From: Phormidesmis priestleyi
GTDB taxonomy: Bacteria; Cyanobacteriota; Cyanobacteriia; Phormidesmidales; Phormidesmidaceae
Assembly: GCA_003242115.1 (NCBI GenBank)
Contig: QBMP01000222.1
Location: 3,310 to 10,746 of the forward strand
Length of the DNA stretch: 7,437 nt
Direction: 5' to 3'
The notes below the pieces were generated by a model. That model searched no databases, was not told the DNA's origin, and worked only from the letters and a program-made list of their open reading frames with translations. The position numbers and the translations under genes are program-made. How positions within the stretch are numbered: the first letter of the stretch is position 1; the number at the start of each line of letters is the position of its first letter. Of this stretch, positions 5,883 through 7,437 are shown in pieces.

Positions 5883-6503
5883 TTAATAGGGATCGTCAAT
5901 TTCTGTAGGCACAGCGACGGTGCAGCCTCGGCGATAGTCAAGTCCTGCCCAGGTGATCGATCCGCATAAGTCGGCTTGCGAAAAGTCGGCGTCGGTATAT
6001 AGGGTATCTCGCATGTCAGCGTTGTTGAGCAGCGTATTGGTAAAAATCGCGCCGTTGATGTAAGCCTCACGCAGATCGGTCTTGATCATTGATGCGCCGC
6101 TCAAATTGGTGCGAGTGAAAACGGCGTAGCGCAGGTCGCTACCGTCGAAAACGGTGTTTTGGGCGCTGGTGTAGCCAAAGTTAACGTCAATCAAGTTGGC
6201 ATTTGTGAGCTGGGCACCGTCTAGATTGGCATAGTAAAAGTTAGCGCCTTCAAGATCCGCACCAGCTAAATTGGCTCCCGACAGATCGAGCCTGCGGAAG
6301 TCGGCTTCATGTAGGTCACAGCCTGGGCATTCGTTGGTTTCAATCAGACGCTGAATGGCGGCTTCATCGGCGGCTTGAGCGGCCTGAGGGCTGGCGACTG
6401 CAACCGCTAATCCGGTGATAGCGGCAGTCAGAACTGTGCCGACTGCGAAATCGACCCTAGCGCGATCGCAACTACGAATCAAATCAATTATCTCTATATA
6501 CAT
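5883..6503 (-). CDS. Exported pentapeptide-repeat protein
   Basis: A 206-aa protein predicted to act in the periplasm or thylakoid lumen. Residues 18-40 form a hydrophobic segment followed by AQA|AD (42-46), a good signal-peptidase I site. The mature part starts EAAIQRLIETNECPGCDL, a lead-in I recall from many cyanobacterial pentapeptide proteins. A(D/N)LxX-type repeats then run from about 63 to 180 (for example ADLEG ANFYY ANLDG), expected to form a right-handed quadrilateral beta-helix. Cys59 and Cys62 (CPGC) before the repeats, and Cys180 and Cys194 after them, could make disulfides that cap the helix. The repeats themselves give no activity; thylakoid-lumen homologues in plants are uncharacterised. 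The start is ATG 6503, the only Met before the hydrophobic segment, with no clear Shine-Dalgarno. It converges with the 147-aa gene and is divergent, across 532 bp, from the DUF3747 gene. Confidence 0.85.
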   Translation of the reverse strand: MYIEIIDLIRSCDRARVDFAVGTVLTAAITGLAVAVASPQAAQAADEAAIQRLIETNECPGCDLHEADFRRLDLSGANLAGADLEGANFYYANLDGAQLTNANLIDVNFGYTSAQNTVFDGSDLRYAVFTRTNLSGASMIKTDLREAYINGAIFTNTLLNNADMRDTLYTDADFSQADLCGSITWAGLDYRRGCTVAVPTEIDDPY

Positions 6504-6666
6504 GACGTACAGGTGACCTACAAAAGTGGGCTTATGGCTTTGAATGGATGCTTGCTTACAAGGGGTCAGAATCTATGAGCCTGGATCTATAGTTTCAGAT
6601 CTTCAAATCTATGGTGTCAGACAGACTATGAAGGTGGCAAGCGCTAAGGGCAAATGCCTGACAACC

Positions 6667-6720
6667 GTTCACACATCTGTTCACACATGGCTTGCTCACA
6701 CATGGTTTGCTCACACATCG
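6667..6720. repeat. Four TCACACAT direct repeats (12- and 15-bp units)
   Basis: Two 12-bp units, GTTCACACATCT and GTTCACACATGG (6667-6690), are followed by two 15-bp units, CTTGCTCACACATGG and TTTGCTCACACATCG (6691-6720). The invariant core TCACACAT falls at 6669, 6681, 6696 and 6711. The array sits about 320 bp upstream of the DUF3747 start and 165 bp upstream of the pentapeptide-repeat start. It looks like an iterated protein-binding site or a small minisatellite; no known operator is matched exactly. Confidence 0.75.
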
Positions 6721-6839
6721 TTAAATCCAAAACTCAATTCTGGGCTGTGGCCGTATTTTCCGGAAAAATCCCTGATGGGTAAATATCGGTGAACATTTGG
6801 CAGGCATCTCACAAGCTTGTTTTAAGGTGATTGGGAACC

Positions 6840-6871
6840 GTTCATAACTGTCGCTAACTGTCGCTATGAAC
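6840..6871. repeat. Hairpin enclosing two tandem decamers
   Basis: GTTCATA (6840-6846) is complementary to TATGAAC (6865-6871). Between and overlapping the arms, TAACTGTCGC occurs twice in tandem (6845-6854, 6855-6864). The result is a 7-bp stem with an 18-nt repetitive loop. It could be an operator or an RNA structure; no known motif is recognised. Confidence 0.55.
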
Positions 6872-6879
6872 TAAACAAA

Positions 6880-6924
6880 TCAAGAAAACTTGAAATATTC
6901 CCGAAATCGACACATTTCAAGTTT
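6880..6924. repeat. 11-bp perfect inverted repeat with a competing small hairpin
   Basis: AAACTTGAAAT (6886-6896) pairs with ATTTCAAGTTT (6914-6924) over a 17-nt spacer. The left arm can instead pair locally: TCAAG (6880-6884), AAAA loop, CTTGA (6889-6893). The three CTTGA/TCAAG elements therefore allow two mutually exclusive structures. It ends about 110 bp before the DUF3747 start. A terminator is unlikely because the stem is AT-rich and no long T-run follows; an operator or a structured leader is possible. Confidence 0.6.
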
Positions 6925-6951
6925 AATGAAGACGTTTGATGCTGGGACGTT

Positions 6952-6972
6952 GAGCGCTGGGTGTTGGCGCTC
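6952..6972. repeat. GC-rich 6-bp stem-loop
   Basis: GAGCGC (6952-6957) pairs with GCGCTC (6967-6972) around a 9-nt loop. Only TT follows before a HIP1 octamer, so it is at best a weak terminator. It lies upstream of the candidate DUF3747 promoter. Confidence 0.35.
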
Positions 6973-6995
6973 TTGCGATCGCCGATCACTATAAA
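6964..6995 (+). promoter_or_regulatory. Tentative promoter of the DUF3747 gene
   Basis: TATAAA at 6990-6995 is a fair -10. The best upstream match, TTGGCG at 6964-6969, gives an over-long 20-bp spacer. The downstream TACTAT (7009-7014) is an alternative -10. The duplicated AAATCTAC (6993-7000, 7004-7011) overlaps this zone and might be a regulator site. Confidence 0.3.
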
Positions 6996-7020
6996 TCTAC
7001 GTGAAATCTACTATTTTTTT

Positions 7021-7025
7021 AAGGA
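7021..7025 (+). promoter_or_regulatory. Ribosome binding site deciding the DUF3747 start
   Basis: AAGGA ends 10 nt before the ATG at 7036 but only 1 nt before the in-frame ATG at 7027. The spacing favours 7036, which also gives a standard signal-peptide N-terminus. Confidence 0.6.
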
Positions 7026-7035
7026 CATGCAAAAG

Positions 7036-7437
7036 ATGAAACCTTTTCGTTTGACAATAGCAGCGTTGGCAACTGCTGCGATCGCGATTACCGCCAGCAA
7101 TGCTCCAACGGTATTGGCTCAAGTTACCGGCGCAAATGCCGCCCCCATTCAACTGGCTCAAGCTTCACAGTTTGGCATGGAAGAAACCGACCAAGCGCCC
7201 TACATTTTATCGACCAATCCCACCAGCCGCATCGGCGGCACCCAGCGCTATGGCTTAATGATCATTGAGCAAAAAGTCGCGCAGCCGCCTTGCTTTAGCA
7301 CCGTGGGTGCCAATCCTACCGTCGTGCTGCCATTGCTTTCACAGCTGCCTGACTTTTCCGGTATTTGCGGTCGCAGCACCGATACCAACGGCTACCTGAT
7401 CCGAGCCGCTGGCGCAGACATTAAGTACGATCCCGTG
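7036..7437 (+). CDS. DUF3747 exported protein, 3' end cut off by window edge
   Basis: The first 134 codons are present with no stop before the edge. Residues 1-5 (MKPFR) plus a hydrophobic stretch at 6-20 and cleavage near VLA|Q (28|29) make a clear Sec signal peptide, so the protein is periplasmic, lumenal or secreted. After an A/Q-rich linker, the segment QFGMEETDQ (45-53), RYGLMIIEQK (71-80), PPCFST (84-89), GANPTVV (91-97) and DFSGICGRSTDTNGYLIR (106-123) matches my memory of the cyanobacterial DUF3747 family. Cys86 and Cys111 are the likely conserved, possibly disulfide-bonded pair. Function is unknown. The gene is divergent from the other exported protein and has a long repeat-rich upstream region that suggests complex control. 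The alternative start at 7027 would add MQK only. Confidence 0.85.
   Translation, partial: MKPFRLTIAALATAAIAITASNAPTVLAQVTGANAAPIQLAQASQFGMEETDQAPYILSTNPTSRIGGTQRYGLMIIEQKVAQPPCFSTVGANPTVVLPLLSQLPDFSGICGRSTDTNGYLIRAAGADIKYDPV

Larger units (their letters stand above)
6504..7035. other. 532-bp divergent intergenic region rich in repeats
   Basis: No gene is supported here. An open frame at 6544-6792 (+) has no Shine-Dalgarno, and its middle is simply a translation of TCACACAT repeats. The region instead holds ATCTAT repeats (6571, 6585, 6607), a TCACACAT array (6667-6720), a hairpin enclosing tandem decamers (6840-6871), a pair of mutually exclusive hairpins (6880-6924), two diverged 15-mers (6932-6946 and 6947-6961, 11/15 identical), a GC-rich hairpin (6952-6972), a HIP1 octamer (6975-6982) and two AAATCTAC copies 11 bp apart (6993-7000, 7004-7011). 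It must contain the promoters of both flanking exported-protein genes and could encode a small RNA. Confidence 0.6.

Noticed and set aside
6507..6521. NtcA site next to the pentapeptide-repeat start
   Set aside because: The spacing is GTA-N9-TAC rather than the GTA-N8-TAC of NtcA, and the position at -4 of the start codon is unsuitable for activation.
6667..6720. CRISPR array
   Set aside because: The repeat core is only 8 bp and the spacing 12-15 bp with similar spacers; there are no cas genes nearby.
6667..6720. Yfr1 small RNA
   Set aside because: Yfr1 carries a CUCACAC-containing core, and CTCACAC occurs here, but its surrounding conserved sequence and stem-loop arrangement are absent and the motif is simply repeated.
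6544..6792. 82-aa open frame on the + strand in the intergenic region
   Set aside because: It has no Shine-Dalgarno, no recognisable family and a composition dominated by translated TCACACAT repeats (HTSVHTWLAHTW). The repeats explain it better than a protein does.

Overview
The window reads as chromosomal DNA of a cyanobacterium. The octamer GCGATCGC (HIP1, a cyanobacterial hallmark) occurs ten times in 7.4 kb. Every recognisable gene is a typical cyanobacterial one: PEP carboxylase with the long cyanobacterial N-terminal region, a DUF760 protein, a DUF2470 (Dri1-like) heme protein, an exported pentapeptide-repeat protein and a DUF3747 exported protein. The species cannot be named from the sequence. 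No rRNA, tRNA, CRISPR array, transposase or phage gene is visible.

Layout. From 1 to 2943 (+) lies most of ppc, whose 5' end is cut by the window edge. It converges, across a 28-bp gap, on mutY (2972-4144, -). Upstream of mutY on the same strand are a DUF760 gene (4209-4553), a small [2Fe-2S] ferredoxin gene (4726-4971) and a DUF2470/Dri1-like gene (5000-5317). The last two are 28 nt apart and look like one transcription unit. A 94-bp divergent region, rich in short repeats, separates dri1 from an unrecognised 147-aa gene (5412-5855, +). That gene converges on an exported pentapeptide-repeat gene (5883-6503, -). A 532-bp intergenic region (6504-7035) full of direct and inverted repeats then leads to a DUF3747 secreted-protein gene (7036 onward, +), which is cut by the right edge.

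How the genes relate. Most are independent housekeeping or accessory genes: anaplerotic carbon fixation (ppc), oxidised-guanine repair (mutY, fused to a complete Nudix box) and two exported proteins. The most suggestive grouping is dri1 with the ferredoxin gene. The Synechocystis Dri1 protein is, as I recall, a heme-binding protein that links heme availability to succinate dehydrogenase and carbon metabolism. The adjacent ferredoxin has an unusually short Cys spacing, closer to SdhB-type clusters than to photosynthetic ferredoxin. A heme-sensor/electron-carrier module is a hypothesis, not something the sequence proves.

The least explained DNA is 6504-7035. It holds four TCACACAT repeats, two nested hairpin systems and tandem decamers upstream of the DUF3747 gene. 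The T-rich 15-bp tandem repeats and an 11-bp inverted repeat around the mutY start are also unexplained.
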